This document shows, piece after piece, positions 35,417-44,887 of a stretch of 64,000 nt of DNA; position 1 is the stretch's first letter, and every line of letters starts with the position of its first letter. The notes under the pieces were generated by a model, which saw nothing but the letters and a program-made list of their open reading frames with translations, searched no databases and had not been told where the DNA came from. Made by a program: the position numbers and the translations under genes. This stretch comes from Gammaproteobacteria bacterium. GTDB lineage: Bacteria > Pseudomonadota > Gammaproteobacteria > Burkholderiales > Burkholderiaceae_D. Location: the NCBI GenBank assembly GCA_903970185.1, contig CAJCIC010000084.1, forward strand, positions 16,826-80,825, in the 5' to 3' direction.

Positions 35417-37711
35417 ATGAGTAGCTCTACCGCTGCCGCTTCTGCTGACACCCTGTTTGGGTCAAGCTTCGAGCTTCGCCTGCACACGCGTGAGGTCATC
35501 ACCAATGGCGTGCTGCAGAAGTTCGAACGAAGGGCGTTTGACCTGCTCGTGTATCTGATCGAGAACCGTGATCGCGTGGTCTCGCGAGACGAGTTGCTGC
35601 AAAAGGTGTGGGGCACGACGCATCTCTCCGCAAGTGCGTTGCCGCAGGCGATTGTCAAAGTGCGGCGCATGCTGGGTGACGAGCGTGACGAGCCGCAGCT
35701 GATCAAGACGATTCACCGCGTCGGCTATCGCTTTATCGGACACGTGCGCACGGTGCCTGGGCCGATTCCGGACGAGCCGACCGCCCCGGCACGTGTCCTG
35801 CCGGAAAAAGGTCGGGTTGCGTTTTTGCCGGTTGAGCTACGCGACGCAGGTCCAGAGCTTCAGTGGGTTGAATTTGGCCTCGTCGCACTGGTGATCAATG
35901 CGATGGCCGACCGCGGACTTCAGTTGCTCTCGATGGGAGACACGATTGTTGCCTTGACGGCAACGGACCCGTCTCTACCGGCTGAGCAGAAGGCCGAGCT
36001 CTTGTGCCAGAAACTGGGCGCGGCTGCGGTATTGGCCATTACCGTTACGCGCGATGGCGAAGAGTTCCGGATGAATTGGAGATTGCTCGGGAGCAGAATT
36101 TTTAACGGCGTCGAGGTGCTGGGTCGCAAATTGCCGCGCATGGCGGCGATCCTGGGCGAGCGGGCAGGGGTCTATCTGGGAGCGCCAACGGCGGCGGGGG
36201 CGACGCACGGCGTGACCGGTGAGGCGTTTGCCGACGAAGCCTTTGCGCGCGCCTCAAGCGCCTGGGAACTGCAAGACTTCGAGAACAGCTGGAAGCTGCT
36301 GCAGTTGTGCTACCAGTCGCGCACGCCGCCGCTTTATGTCGATGCCTTCCGTGTGCGGCTGATGGCCGTTCGGGGAGATGCAGACGTCCTGCAATACGGC
36401 AACCGCGTGCTTGAGAGAATCGTCTCCGGTCGCGACCGAATGGCCGAAGTGACGATCCTTGTGGCGTTGTCGCGCTACTGCAGCGAAGCAGGCAAGCTTG
36501 CCGAAGCAGATGGGTACGTCACGCGGGCTGAGCACGTGCTCGCAGACGTCGACGATCCAGTCCTTCGCGCACGGGTGCTCTTGCAAGCCATTTCGGTCGC
36601 CTATTATCGCGAGCATGTGGATGACCACGCCATCGCACAATGCGAACAGCTGCGCCAATTGTCCCCACGACTGCCGCTCACACTTCAGCTTACCGTGCTC
36701 ATCGCTTCCGCCACCATGCTCGATGCCGCCGGTCGCAGCGAGGAGGCCATCCTCGAGCTGCGGGCTGCGGTGGAGTTCGCCCGTCAGATCAACGCCCGCT
36801 ACAACTTGCGCATCGCCGTGATGAATCTTGCAGCAGCGCTCGAGGAGGCGGGCAAGTTGAGCGAGGCCCATGTCGAGGCGACTGAAGCCGTGCGCATGTT
36901 CCAGAGGCATGAGAAGCCCGCGCACCTGAGAACTACCGCGCTTTGGACCGTCTTTAAGACAAGCATTTTGCAGTCGCAGGTTGAAGCCGCGCTTGCGTGC
37001 CTTGAAACGTACGAGGATGAGTCCGGCGACGATGACGAGCTGCTCGGATCGCATGTCTGTTTTTTCCGGGCCTTTGCAGCCTGGCGCCTCGGGTGTTTCG
37101 CTGACGCAGCAGGGCACCTTAAGGGCGCAAATCTCGGATTGCTCGCTGAGTCGGCGGTCGGTGGCCAGACGGAAATTCCGTTCTACATCGGCATCATCCT
37201 GGCTTCGGCCGGGGAGTGGAGCTTGTTTCAGGAGCTCATTGAGGGTGCGGCTTCGCGCCATCAGCTGTCCAATCGGACCGGAAAATACGCGCACGCGAGT
37301 GCACTTGTGGAAATTTCCCAGGCGATCGCGGAGCACGCGATGGGGGATGTCGTCGGGGCCGGGCGGCGTCTTGAACAGGTCGCTCAGAAAATCCAGGAGG
37401 GCTCGATTCGCGCGCGAGCGCTGCTCCTTGCGACTTGGCTGTCGTTGGAGGAAGACGATGTTGCGCACAGCAGAGTGCTTGCGGCCGAAGCCGGCAACTG
37501 GCTCACGGGCAACCCGCTCGGGATGATCATCCATGGGCGGCTCGAACTCGCGGACGGCGCGTTCGACGCGGCCGCTGCAACGATCAGGGTGGCTTTGGCG
37601 GGACGGGCCGCGTGCGGTCCCGCAGATCAGTATTTCCAGCACGTCTTGGCGTGTGCCGCTTCCTCACGACGCACCGTGGACAAGCTTCCCAATCTCGCGT
37701 GGCTTCTCTAG
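35417..37711 (+). CDS. Winged-helix (OmpR/CadC-type) regulator with helical repeat domain, paralogue
   Basis: The 764-residue protein repeats the layout of the gene at 31997: an N-terminal winged helix (FGSSFELRLHTREVITNG, YLIENRDRVVSRDELLQKVW, KTIHRVGYRFIGHV), a linker segment (VAFLPVELRDAGPELQWVEFG) and a long alanine/leucine-rich helical region with tetratricopeptide character. It has no transmembrane segment and no receiver domain. I take the ATG at 35417; a TTG at 35372 would add 15 residues without family support. The near-equal length and shared leader element point to a duplication. HD-GYP signalling genes follow, but no regulated gene can be named. Confidence 0.85.
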   Translation: MSSSTAAASADTLFGSSFELRLHTREVITNGVLQKFERRAFDLLVYLIENRDRVVSRDELLQKVWGTTHLSASALPQAIVKVRRMLGDERDEPQLIKTIHRVGYRFIGHVRTVPGPIPDEPTAPARVLPEKGRVAFLPVELRDAGPELQWVEFGLVALVINAMADRGLQLLSMGDTIVALTATDPSLPAEQKAELLCQKLGAAAVLAITVTRDGEEFRMNWRLLGSRIFNGVEVLGRKLPRMAAILGERAGVYLGAPTAAGATHGVTGEAFADEAFARASSAWELQDFENSWKLLQLCYQSRTPPLYVDAFRVRLMAVRGDADVLQYGNRVLERIVSGRDRMAEVTILVALSRYCSEAGKLAEADGYVTRAEHVLADVDDPVLRARVLLQAISVAYYREHVDDHAIAQCEQLRQLSPRLPLTLQLTVLIASATMLDAAGRSEEAILELRAAVEFARQINARYNLRIAVMNLAAALEEAGKLSEAHVEATEAVRMFQRHEKPAHLRTTALWTVFKTSILQSQVEAALACLETYEDESGDDDELLGSHVCFFRAFAAWRLGCFADAAGHLKGANLGLLAESAVGGQTEIPFYIGIILASAGEWSLFQELIEGAASRHQLSNRTGKYAHASALVEISQAIAEHAMGDVVGAGRRLEQVAQKIQEGSIRARALLLATWLSLEEDDVAHSRVLAAEAGNWLTGNPLGMIIHGRLELADGAFDAAAATIRVALAGRAACGPADQYFQHVLACAASSRRTVDKLPNLAWLL

Positions 37712-37862
37712 CCAAGCATGGCAGGGCCCCTGCAAAACGTCAACGAATTTTCATAGCTTGGTCATAACTGCGCATCGGTTGCCCCGTACATTGCTTTCAT
37801 AGCTTCCCGTGGTGCACGTTTCGAAGTCGCCTCGAAGTGCACTGCTTCCCAAGGAGAACATC

Positions 37863-38678
37863 GTGAGAGCAGTCTATCCAGGCAACGGGATCACTGGCTT
37901 CGTCGCACCTCTCGCGACGCATGATCCTGGCGCATCGAGTTCGCCGAGCGTCGCGCTGTTCGATCTGATCCTTGGGCACGGCAAGCGCGTCGCGCTCCTC
38001 GCGTATGCCATCGCGATTGAATTCGGACTTACGCGCGAACGCTCGGCGGCGATAGCCGAAGCCGCGTTCAATCATGACATCGGCAAGCTCTTCGTCGATG
38101 ACGATATCCTGCTGCAGTCGCGCACGCTCACCAAGGCTGAACATGCGGCGATGCGCCAGCACACGATCTTCGGAGCCCGGGTCGTTTGCCTGTTGGGCCG
38201 CGGCACCTGTTCCAACAGCGTCGTCACCACTGCCGTGTGTCGTTCACACCACGAAAGGTGGGACGGCAGCGGTTATCCGGACGGCCTGTTCGGAGAGGCG
38301 ATTCCTCTGGCTGCAAGAATCGTCGCCGTGGCCGATGCATACGATGCGTTGCTCGCAAAGCGCCCGTACAAGGAAGCATGGCCCCCGGAAGAGGCTTTCG
38401 ACTACGTCGTTGTGCAGTCTGGGACGGCTTTCGATCCGCAGGTCATCAATGCCTTCGCGGCAGTCGTGCACTTGGTGACGCACTCCAAGCTGGTCGCTAT
38501 TGAACTGAATCACGCCGAAATCATTGCACGGCGTCTTTGTGACGCAAGCGTCAAGTATGCCGAACTATCGTGCGAGTCTCTCAGTGGCAGCCCGAACGGG
38601 GGCTGGAGGCGCCTGCGCCCATTCATGGCGCCGTGGCATTCGATGCCCAGCGTCATTGCATCAAGCTCTGGTCGATGA
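37863..38678 (+). CDS. HD-GYP domain cyclic di-GMP phosphodiesterase
   Basis: The 271-residue protein contains a full HD-GYP domain: the metal-binding HD pair in [14 protein letters not shown], then [14 protein letters not shown] and [21 protein letters not shown]. These are the residues needed to hydrolyse cyclic di-GMP to GMP or pGpG. There is no N-terminal receiver or membrane sensor, only about 40 residues before the domain, so input may come from a partner protein. I choose the GTG at 37863, which follows AAGGAGA at good spacing; the frame also opens at 37809 without such a site. The last 50 residues are outside the domain and have no clear fold. Confidence 0.88.
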   Translation: MRAVYPGNGITGFVAPLATHDPGASSSPSVALFDLILGHGKRVALLAYAIAIEFGLTRERSAAIAEAAFNHDIGKLFVDDDILLQSRTLTKAEHAAMRQHTIFGARVVCLLGRGTCSNSVVTTAVCRSHHERWDGSGYPDGLFGEAIPLAARIVAVADAYDALLAKRPYKEAWPPEEAFDYVVVQSGTAFDPQVINAFAAVVHLVTHSKLVAIELNHAEIIARRLCDASVKYAELSCESLSGSPNGGWRRLRPFMAPWHSMPSVIASSSGR

Positions 38679-38838
38679 CGCACTGCAGCCTCTTAAGGCA
38701 TCGTGCCTCGATCAGGGGAAGCGATGCAAAGCCTGCGTTGCTTCGATCGGGTCTCGTCGTCGACGCACAACCCCTCTGACCGGATGCAGGCCAGAGCAAG
38801 GACCGAATGTTCGATCAGCGTAGCTGCGCTGCGCCACG

Positions 38839-39102
38839 GTGGTTCATCTGAACCCGGCGGTTGCGGTTTCGCCGGGCAGCGTTGATGCGCAGTCGAACGC
38901 CTCGGTGGCGCGGCTGGAAATTGGCCGATGGGCGAAAGCGCTGCAGTCCGACACGAATGTCGCGGGTCGCACGATTCTCCTCTGGAATGAGCAGCGCTTG
39001 GAAGATGCGATGCAAATGGCTCGCTACGTCAAGGTGCTGAGAAAGGCGGGAGCCAACGTCGTTGTCCAGTCCATCACGGATGGGTGCCAAACGGCGCTCT
39101 GA
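38839..39102 (+). pseudogene. Remnant of a TPR-type glycosyltransferase
   Basis: The 87-codon frame contains AGRTILLWNEQRLEDAMQMA and RYVKVLRKAGANVVVQ. These match the junction where tetratricopeptide repeats give way to the glycosyltransferase domain in SPINDLY/GT41-like bacterial proteins, where the usual form reads GKTLLLxAEQGLGD-I-QFARY. The glycine-rich nucleotide-sugar loop is altered to NEQRLEDA. A stop codon lies just upstream, no repeats precede it and the catalytic domain does not follow. It starts at a GTG without a good ribosome-binding site, so it is probably not expressed. It is a deletion fragment. Confidence 0.6.
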
Positions 39103-39449
39103 CCCGCAATCGATGTGCGGTAACGTACATACGGCAGGCGCGAACAAGGCGACAGTGCCAAGAATGGGGCGTTTCCTGCGTAGCTGGCTGCGGATGCATC
39201 ATCTGCCCTTCGGTGAGTCCTCCCGTGCAGATGTCAAATCGCAGCCGCAACCTGCGAAGAAAGTGCCGCGGGGCATCCTCCTCGCACAGGGATGAGACTG
39301 CGGGTGGTACTCTCCAGCGGCAACCCGATCGCACGGGATCGTCTTAGAAAGCAGGCGCGGCGTGATCCTTCTTCTTGCCAAGCGTTCACCGGACTCGCCC
39401 ATTGGCGTTGCTTTTCGGTGCGCATTTGCGCATTCGTCGTGAGTCGACC
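39103..39449. other. Intergenic region upstream of the phytochrome gene
   Basis: About 345 bases with no supported gene. A frame with ATG at 39164 would encode about 43 residues rich in R and P, but nothing supports it. The region should contain the phytochrome gene promoter. I saw no repeat or hairpin of note. Confidence 0.35.
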
Positions 39450-41930
39450 ATGAGCGACGATGTGGGCTCCGCAGCGCTCGATAAACTGGCCCTGTGCGAG
39501 ATTGAACCGGTCCACATTCCCGGCGCGATCCAGCCCCATGGGGCAGTGCTCGCGGCACTGGCGGACGGGCTGGTTGTCACCCACGCCAGCGCCAACCTCG
39601 TGACGATTCTGGGCCGGCCCTTTGAAGCTGTGCTCGGGCTACCGCTTGCCAATGCGATTGGCGAGGCGGCCTGTCTCGCGCTCGTCAATGCGGGTCCGAG
39701 TGACGAAGTCAGGGCTGAGCCGGTCCATTCGCTCATCGGGCCAGATGGAGGCCTGCTTTTCTTGCGTGCGCACCGGACGGGGCGGCACCTGTGCGTCGAC
39801 ATCGAACGCATCAAGTTCGAGCCCCTGCACAGACGGCCGATCTTCCTTGCGCTCTCCGTGGCGGAGACGTTCACGCAGGCGGGGGCCGTCATCGAGCTTT
39901 GCGAACTCGCGGTGCGGGGCTTGAAAGCCATCAGTGGCTACGATCGGGTGATGGCCTACCGCTTTGACGAGGACGGCGACGGCGAAGTCGTCGCAGAGGC
40001 GCGCGAGGCCCACCTAAAACCTTATCTGGGACAGCACTATCCGGCATCCGACATTCCGGCTACGGCCCGGCGGCTGTACCTGCGGCAACGCGTCGGCGCG
40101 ATTGCCGATTCCAGCTACACCCCGGTGCCGCTGTGCGTTGACCCAGCCTTAGATGATGGCGCACCGCTCGATTTGACCCATAGTGCACTGCGCAGTGCCT
40201 CGCCCGTGCACCGCGAATACATGCGCAACATGAATACCGCGGCGAGCCTGACGATTGGACTCGTGCATGGACCAGACCTCTGGGGCATGCTGGTGTGCCA
40301 TCACGCCGTGCCGCGCATCGCCGGAGCAGAACTTCGGGTTGCGGCAGACATGATCGGGCGAGTCGTATCATTGGGCCTCGGCGGCCTGGGCGAGGCGGAA
40401 GTCCATGCCCAGCGCATCGCGCGGATGGCCATGCTGCGAGCGCTTATCGATCGCCTTGCCGCCCCCGTCGCGCTACCCGAAGCATTTGTCAAGGCGGCGC
40501 CGGAATTGCTCCGTCTTGTCGATGCCGGGGGGGCTGTAGTGCGCGTTCTTGGCGAGCTTGTTTGTATCGGGCAGACGCCGCCTGCCGCCGCCATCGAGCT
40601 TGCTCTTTCGGTCTTGCAGCCGCTTGCCGATGGCGAGGTGCTCGCGCTTGACAATCTCGGTGTGCGACACCCGGAACTCATCGCCTGTACGAGTGAAGGT
40701 AGCGGCGTGCTGCTGCTGCCGCTTGCCTCCGGCAATGAGGACGTGATCCTCTGGTTCCGCCCAGAACGCGTACGCACCATCACCTGGGGCGGTAATCCAT
40801 CCGTACCCGCGACCTGGCATGCTGCGACCGGGCAGATTTCTCCACGCACCTCTTTCGCCGCATGGGAGGAATCGGTGCGAGGTCGTTCGATGCCCTGGAC
40901 CAAGGCTGATCTGGCGCTTGCCCGTGAGTTGCGCGCGGCCGTCGAAGCCGAAATGGCCATGCGCACGAGAAGGGCCTTGCGGGAGAGTCAAGCCGAGCTC
41001 GGCCTGCTCGTCGAGCACTCCGGCGATGCCGTCATGTCGCTTGCGCCCGATGGCACTCGCCGCTACGTATCTCCTGCCATTGAGCGTCTCCTGGGATGGC
41101 GACCTGACGAGCTGGTCGGAAGCGCCCCCGTGCTCGGCAGTCGTCCGGCAGAGTTCGTCCACCCCGAAGACCTCCAGCTTGTGCTCGAGCTCAGTACGGC
41201 ACTGCATGCGGGCAGCGTCAGCGAAATTGCCGTGTGTTTTCGGCATTTGTGCCGTGACGGCTCGTGGCGCTGGGTCGATGGTCGCTCGCGCCTGCGCATG
41301 GGCGCCAATGGCGCAGGACCAGACGGAATCGTGGTAACGCTACGCGATGCGACGGACCGCAAGGCCGTCGAGTTCAAACTGGTGGCCGCGCTGGAACGCA
41401 TGGAGCGCATGGCCGCCACCGACGGCTTGACAGGTCTTTTCAACCGCCGCCATTTCGATGGCGTTGCCAAAACCGAATGGCGGCGCTGTGCCCGCGAGCA
41501 GCGACCCTTGTCTTTACTGCTCCTCGATGCCGACCACTTCAAGTCGTATAACGACCGTTACGGGCACCCCGCGGGCGACGATTGCCTGCGCGCGATTGCG
41601 ACGCAACTCACAGTGGCCGCCCAGCGGCCGGCAGACTTTGTGGCACGCTATGGCGGCGAGGAGTTTCTGGTCTTGCTGCCGCACACTGATCGCGACGGTG
41701 CGGCGCATGTCGCCGAACGCCTGCGCAGGCTGGTTGCCGGCCTTGGCCTTGCGCATGAAGATAATCCGGCTGGTGCGGTCGTGACCGTCAGTGTTGGCGG
41801 TGCAACTGCATGGCCTGGACTTAAGGACAGTGGTCCGCGCAGCGTTGCCGAACTCCTGGCGGCAGCGGACGCTGCCCTGTACGAGGCAAAAAGCGGCGGA
41901 CGCAACCGGGTTGTGCTCGCCAAAGAGTAG
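39450..41930 (+). CDS. Bacteriophytochrome with PAS-GGDEF output (light-regulated diguanylate cyclase)
   Basis: The 826-residue protein has a complete photosensory module. The N-terminal PAS domain includes cysteine 16 in LALCEIEPVHIPGAIQPHG, the biliverdin attachment residue of bacteriophytochromes. The GAF domain has YRFDEDGDGEVVAEA and the signature YPASDIP. A PHY-like region follows (to about residue 510). Instead of a histidine kinase, the output is a PAS domain (about 525-650) and a GGDEF domain with intact GGEEF at 735-739, so red/far-red light should control c-di-GMP synthesis. The ATG at 39450 is chosen because the reading frame upstream has no family features. No heme oxygenase gene is nearby, so the chromophore must be made elsewhere. 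The EAL-protein gene follows 79 bases later, probably in one unit. Confidence 0.92.
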   Translation: MSDDVGSAALDKLALCEIEPVHIPGAIQPHGAVLAALADGLVVTHASANLVTILGRPFEAVLGLPLANAIGEAACLALVNAGPSDEVRAEPVHSLIGPDGGLLFLRAHRTGRHLCVDIERIKFEPLHRRPIFLALSVAETFTQAGAVIELCELAVRGLKAISGYDRVMAYRFDEDGDGEVVAEAREAHLKPYLGQHYPASDIPATARRLYLRQRVGAIADSSYTPVPLCVDPALDDGAPLDLTHSALRSASPVHREYMRNMNTAASLTIGLVHGPDLWGMLVCHHAVPRIAGAELRVAADMIGRVVSLGLGGLGEAEVHAQRIARMAMLRALIDRLAAPVALPEAFVKAAPELLRLVDAGGAVVRVLGELVCIGQTPPAAAIELALSVLQPLADGEVLALDNLGVRHPELIACTSEGSGVLLLPLASGNEDVILWFRPERVRTITWGGNPSVPATWHAATGQISPRTSFAAWEESVRGRSMPWTKADLALARELRAAVEAEMAMRTRRALRESQAELGLLVEHSGDAVMSLAPDGTRRYVSPAIERLLGWRPDELVGSAPVLGSRPAEFVHPEDLQLVLELSTALHAGSVSEIAVCFRHLCRDGSWRWVDGRSRLRMGANGAGPDGIVVTLRDATDRKAVEFKLVAALERMERMAATDGLTGLFNRRHFDGVAKTEWRRCAREQRPLSLLLLDADHFKSYNDRYGHPAGDDCLRAIATQLTVAAQRPADFVARYGGEEFLVLLPHTDRDGAAHVAERLRRLVAGLGLAHEDNPAGAVVTVSVGGATAWPGLKDSGPRSVAELLAAADAALYEAKSGGRNRVVLAKE

Positions 41931-42009
41931 ACCCAGCCTCAGCGTGATGTTCTCCTCGCCCTTCGGAGCCTGCTTGGAGGCAGCCGAATATTCTGCTCCA
42001 ATAGGCACG

Positions 42010-44220
42010 ATGCGCGACTCTGCGACGAACGCAGCACTCTCACTGTCGGGCGGATCCGACTGGCCCTTGATGCGGCTGCGCTTTAGCCAGGGCGTTCTGG
42101 CGGCTGTGATCCTGGCTGCAAGCGCGCTCTTCTCCCAGGCGCTCAGTTTTTCCGGCTTGGCATTCTCCCTGTTCTGGCCGCCCGCAGGCATTGGCTACGC
42201 TCTGATCTGGAGATACGGGGGGCGGGCAGTGCCATGGGTCGCCCTTGGCATTGCACTACCGACCTTCCTCTTCTATCCCGCCTGGGGCTCCGTCTGCGTT
42301 GTCCTTGGCGAGACCGGTGCGCCATGGCTCGGCGCAGCGGTTCTTCGACGTCTGACTCAGCGCAGCGCGCCTGCGCCTACAGCGTTGCGCTGGCAGCTGT
42401 CGTTTTACGTGAGCGGGCTGCTCGCCGCCTGCCCACTCGCGGCAGCCCTTGGCACCATGGGCGCCTTCGCCGAGCATCGCTTCGCGCTGGCAAGCGTTCC
42501 GGCTGCCTTTTTGGCCTATATGATCGTCGAGTCGATTGGCGTGGTGCTGTTCGCACCACCTGCGATCGAATGGCTCAAGCGCGACCCACCTGCAGCCAGC
42601 GCAGCACCGCTTTCGGCGCCGCGGCATCGATGGATCCTGGCTGTACCCGTGGTCATCGAAACACTGCGCTGGCTGCTTTTCGCGACGGTGGGATCCGAGT
42701 ACGCCGATCTCTTGATCTATGCCTACTTTCCGCTTGTGGCCTGGTGTGCGTTGACAGAACCGGTGCAGCGCACCAACGGGCTCCTCGTCGTCGTCGCAGT
42801 CGCGGTTCTGAGTAGCCAGGCATGGCGCTTGAGCGGGATCAACTCGGTTACGTCCAGCTTTGATCTGTTTCGCCTCGCGCTGGTGATCTTGACGTTGAGC
42901 GTCATGGGACAGCTGTTGGCTGCCCTGGCAAGCGAGAGGCGCGACGCGGTCGCCGAGATTGCGCGACAGGCCGAACTCGACCCGCTCACCGGGTTGCTCA
43001 ACGAGCGCAGCTTTGCGCAGCTGCTCGATCAGATGCAGCCGCCCTTTGCGGTCGTCTTGCTCGCGCTGGAAAATTGGCCCGAGTTCGAGATTTTGGCAGG
43101 CATTGGCGCAAGCTACGACGTCCAGCGCGAATTAACGCAGATGTTCCGCGAGACGCCGACGCTGAGTCGGCCCGCGCGCCTGCAGGCCGGCATTTTCGCT
43201 TGTGTGATCAACGAGGGCTCACCCTGGCCTGGGTCGCTCGTGCCCCTGCTTGAGCGGCGCTGGGGGAGTCGCGGCATTGAGATGCGCCTGATCGCCGCCG
43301 GCCTGGATGTCCCGCCCATGACGCTCAGGCAGGCGGGCGAACTGATGCTCGGTGCACGCACCTTGCTTAACGAGGCGTTGTTCTATCCCGATGAAGGTCC
43401 CAAACTCACCCCTTGGACCATCGAGCTGGGCGCCAAGCGCCGCAACTACGAGATTCTGGTGGATTCGATCCGCAACGAAGTCCGCGGCGGACGTCTGATC
43501 CTGTTTGGCCAGCCGGTCATCTCCGCCGATCCGAAGCGACGACCGAGCATGGAGATTCTCGTGCGCTTGCAGGCGAGTAACGGCGAGTTCCTGCCCTCTG
43601 CCGAGGTGGCGCGCGTACTCGCCCAGAACATCATCTCGGTCGAATTGGATCGGCGTGTTATCCAAGCCACTTTCCAGTGGTTCGCATCGCGCCGCGGGCA
43701 ACTGGCGCATGTTGAGCGCGTCGCCATCAATCTGGCTGGCTCCAGTCTGTCGTCGCCTTCATTGTTCGATTGGATTGAACGCTGCCGCAGCGAAGCCGAA
43801 CTCGATGCGCACGCCTTTTCCTTCGAGATCACGGAAAGCCAGGCGATCCTGAACATGGACGCAGCAGGCACCCTTGTGCAACGATTGCGCCAGGCCGGCT
43901 ACAGCATTGCGCTTGACGACTTTGGCACCGGGCTTGCGACGTTTGACTACCTGAAGCGCTTTGCCGTCGACTATATAAAGATTGATGGCAGCTTCATAAG
44001 AAATCTCGCGCACAGCGCCATTGATCTTGAAATCGTCACGGGCATCGTGCGGCTGGCACGGATCATGAGCATTGGCACCGTTGCCGAATACGTCGCCGAC
44101 AATGAGATTGCGCAGGCGGCACTTGCCGCTGGCATCGATGAATTGCAGGGCTATGGCATCCAGGCCCCGATACCGATCGACGCGGCCCTGGAATGGTGCC
44201 GTCACGCAAGGAAATCCTAG
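42010..44220 (+). CDS. MASE1-GGDEF-EAL membrane protein with degenerate GGDEF (likely c-di-GMP phosphodiesterase)
   Basis: The 736-residue protein opens with a MASE1 membrane sensor of about eight helices (residues 10-290, including FSLFWPPAGIGYALIWRYGG). A GGDEF-like domain follows but the catalytic motif is missing: LQAGIFACVINE stands where it should be. The EAL domain retains its key residues: EILVR, FEITESQAIL, ALDDFGTGLATF, IKIDGSFI and AEYVADNE in place of AEGVE. Phosphodiesterase activity is thus likely, with the dead GGDEF as a possible GTP sensor. I take the ATG at 42010; an earlier in-frame ATG at 41947 has a poor ribosome-binding site. It probably opposes the phytochrome cyclase encoded upstream. 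Confidence 0.88.
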   Translation: MRDSATNAALSLSGGSDWPLMRLRFSQGVLAAVILAASALFSQALSFSGLAFSLFWPPAGIGYALIWRYGGRAVPWVALGIALPTFLFYPAWGSVCVVLGETGAPWLGAAVLRRLTQRSAPAPTALRWQLSFYVSGLLAACPLAAALGTMGAFAEHRFALASVPAAFLAYMIVESIGVVLFAPPAIEWLKRDPPAASAAPLSAPRHRWILAVPVVIETLRWLLFATVGSEYADLLIYAYFPLVAWCALTEPVQRTNGLLVVVAVAVLSSQAWRLSGINSVTSSFDLFRLALVILTLSVMGQLLAALASERRDAVAEIARQAELDPLTGLLNERSFAQLLDQMQPPFAVVLLALENWPEFEILAGIGASYDVQRELTQMFRETPTLSRPARLQAGIFACVINEGSPWPGSLVPLLERRWGSRGIEMRLIAAGLDVPPMTLRQAGELMLGARTLLNEALFYPDEGPKLTPWTIELGAKRRNYEILVDSIRNEVRGGRLILFGQPVISADPKRRPSMEILVRLQASNGEFLPSAEVARVLAQNIISVELDRRVIQATFQWFASRRGQLAHVERVAINLAGSSLSSPSLFDWIERCRSEAELDAHAFSFEITESQAILNMDAAGTLVQRLRQAGYSIALDDFGTGLATFDYLKRFAVDYIKIDGSFIRNLAHSAIDLEIVTGIVRLARIMSIGTVAEYVADNEIAQAALAAGIDELQGYGIQAPIPIDAALEWCRHARKS

Positions 44221-44275
44221 ACGGGCTTGCCTTGACGCGGATTCTGAGCCACCTTGAGGTGCCGGGTTGCCAACG

Positions 44276-44887
44276 TCACAGGGGCAACAGCGAAGCGACG
44301 ATGCGCTCGGAAAGCCTGGCGAGCAGATCATTGACCGCGCCCGCGGTAGCAGCGCCGCCGCCTTCACCGATCGGCGCTTCAAGCACGGCCCTCGTTGTCT
44401 GCCAATCCGTATCGATACGATTCAGGTTGTCGCGACCGGCAGGCGGGAATTTCACCGACCAACTGGCCTCGAGCTGGGCGCTGTTGCCGACGACCCGGTA
44501 GGCGAGCAGATTCACCGACACCTGAATCGGATGGACTGGCGCTGGTGTCCCGGGGAATGCGACCGCTCCTGGCGGTAGCCGCGCCGCCAGGTCTTCGCTT
44601 AGCGTTTGCCGCGCCAGCTGCGCAAAAGGCGCGGCCCAGTGATCGAACTCCTCGATTTCGAACTGTCCCGGCGATACTTCCCTCATGATTTCGTCGCGGT
44701 CAAAAAGCGCAGGAACGTTAAAGCCGGTGATCTGGACTGTCCCGGCGGTAAAGGCGGGCGGCGCCTGTTGCCGGCTCGCCTCGGGCTGCAGACCGTAAAA
44801 TCGTGTGGTCTGACTTGAGCCACACGCCGAGAGCAAAAGCGCGAGCGTGATGGCAAACAGGATGTCGAGTTTGCGAATCGATCTCAT
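44276..44887 (-). CDS. pqiC: PqiC-like outer-membrane lipoprotein (ABC-type transport auxiliary)
   Basis: The 203-residue protein has a lipoprotein signal: charged start, hydrophobic run, then the lipobox LLSAC at about residue 18-22. The mature part matches the DUF330/PqiC family, which attaches to the outer membrane and contacts the PqiB tube. Its ATG overlaps the PqiB stop by one base, so it is the third gene of a pqiABC operon. PqiC is thought to complete a channel for lipids or hydrophobic compounds between inner and outer membranes. Confidence 0.88.
   Translation of the reverse strand: MRSIRKLDILFAITLALLLSACGSSQTTRFYGLQPEASRQQAPPAFTAGTVQITGFNVPALFDRDEIMREVSPGQFEIEEFDHWAAPFAQLARQTLSEDLAARLPPGAVAFPGTPAPVHPIQVSVNLLAYRVVGNSAQLEASWSVKFPPAGRDNLNRIDTDWQTTRAVLEAPIGEGGGAATAGAVNDLLARLSERIVASLLPL

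Noticed and set aside
36254..37642. 462-codon minus-strand frame opposite the second regulator gene
   Set aside because: Antisense shadow of a conserved gene in GC-rich DNA; no recognisable motifs.
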